From contig JBBQXS010000015.1 in assembly GCA_038209365.1 (NCBI GenBank), forward strand, positions 1-64,000: 64,000 nucleotides of DNA, written 5' to 3'. Each line of letters opens with the position of its first letter. Positions within the stretch are counted from its first letter, which is position 1. The notes beneath the pieces were generated by a model. The model was not told the DNA's origin, searched no databases, and saw only the letters and a program-made list of their open reading frames with translations. The position numbers and the translations under genes are program-made. Shown piece by piece: positions 63,612 to 64,000 of the stretch. The stretch comes from DASQHW01 sp038209365. Lineage in GTDB: Bacteria; Actinomycetota; Acidimicrobiia; IMCC26256; PALSA-610.

Positions 63612-64000
63612 GTGTCGGGTATTGCGATCATCACCGAGGCGTGTATCGATACGAAGGATCGCGCATGCGTCGATGTCTGCCCGGTGCAGTGCATCTACGA
63701 GTTCGATCCCAAGACCAACACGCTCTTCTCGGAGGTCGAGCACGGTAGCGGCGAGATCGAGAACACCCACCAGCCGAACCCGGACGCGATCTCGATCTTC
63801 GGCGACAGCGTGCTGTACGTGAACACCGAGGAGTGCACGTCCTGTACGGCGTGTTACCAGCCGGACGTGTGCCCCGTCGGAGCGATCTACTCCGAAGAGC
63901 ACGTGCCCGACGGATCACCGGGGAAGAAGTACAACTCGGAAGATCCCAACAAGGGACACGACCACACGTTCTTCGTCCAGCTCAGCCGCGACGTCTTCGC
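63612..64000 (+). CDS. Ferredoxin with two Fe-S clusters (partial at the window edge)
   Basis: A GTG with AGGGAG upstream opens a frame that runs off the window after 129 codons. The N-terminus has the 7Fe/8Fe ferredoxin pattern ACIDTKDRACVDVCPVQCIY (CxxxxxxxCxxxCPxxC). The second cluster is CTSCTACYQPDVCPVGAIY. An insert of about 50 residues (EVEHGSGEIENTHQPNPDA) separates the two cluster motifs, making it longer than the usual FdxA. It is probably a low-potential electron carrier. The downstream end is not visible. Confidence 0.85.
   Translation, partial: MSGIAIITEACIDTKDRACVDVCPVQCIYEFDPKTNTLFSEVEHGSGEIENTHQPNPDAISIFGDSVLYVNTEECTSCTACYQPDVCPVGAIYSEEHVPDGSPGKKYNSEDPNKGHDHTFFVQLSRDVF

Overview
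The window is GC-rich, densely coded DNA with many GTG and TTG starts and frequent 4-bp ATGA/GTGA gene overlaps. It carries NarL/DevR-type two-component proteins, several sigma factors, a 13E12/DUF222-type HNH protein, DUF5317 and a 3Fe/4Fe ferredoxin. Together these point to a member of the Actinomycetota. An uncultured Acidimicrobiia-like lineage is my best guess, but that is inference from gene content. I saw no rRNA, tRNA or CRISPR array.

Layout. (1) 1-10.2 kb: the 3' end of an unknown gene, a decayed stretch with a short-chain-dehydrogenase remnant, a CAP-domain lipoprotein, a stand-alone SdhA-type flavoprotein, a DUF1330 protein, a large FtsX permease, a LuxR/AAA regulator, a DUF5317 membrane protein and a 29-residue membrane peptide. 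(2) 10.4-27.2 kb: a signalling island. It has a DevR-like response regulator with DosR-box-like sites upstream, a flavin split-barrel protein, an ECF sigma/membrane-protein pair, two hybrid histidine kinases, a DevS-type kinase, a degenerate kinase that has lost its histidine and ATPase, a secreted subtilase, a second NarL regulator, a REC-EAL phosphodiesterase, a PAS-GGDEF-EAL protein cut by an in-frame amber codon, and a cyclic-nucleotide-binding protein. (3) 27.4-29.3 kb: an acyltransferase and a dienelactone hydrolase.

(4) 29.4-46.5 kb: the most striking region, a locus for choline and glycine-betaine uptake and stepwise demethylation. Thirteen minus-strand genes (46469 down to 30422) overlap or nearly touch: corrinoid protein, DUF1638, small 'virulence factor' protein, corrinoid activator (RACo type), non-pyrrolysine MttB-family methyltransferase, IclR regulator, dimethylglycine/sarcosine dehydrogenase, EtfB, EtfA, betaine ABC transporter ATPase, double permease and binding lipoprotein, and choline dehydrogenase. 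A convergent betaine-homocysteine methyltransferase-like gene ends at a shared 19-bp perfect inverted repeat. Inferred flow: choline is oxidised to betaine; betaine is demethylated by the corrinoid system or by homocysteine transfer; dimethylglycine and sarcosine are oxidised with electrons passing to ETF. The methyl-corrinoid:tetrahydrofolate methyltransferase expected to complete the corrinoid route is not in the window.

(5) 46.5-54.9 kb: a frameshifted secreted hydrolase, a pirin, a divergent TetR/MFS efflux pair with an operator-like palindrome, an amine oxidase and a geranylgeranyl-reductase-like flavoprotein. (6) 55.2-64 kb: an SNF2 helicase with a 100-residue partner, a nitronate monooxygenase, a minimal STAS-like protein, an ECF sigma factor with a SnoaL-like tail, small unknown genes, a DUF222/HNH gene with an SOS-box promoter, an unknown protein and the start of a ferredoxin gene.
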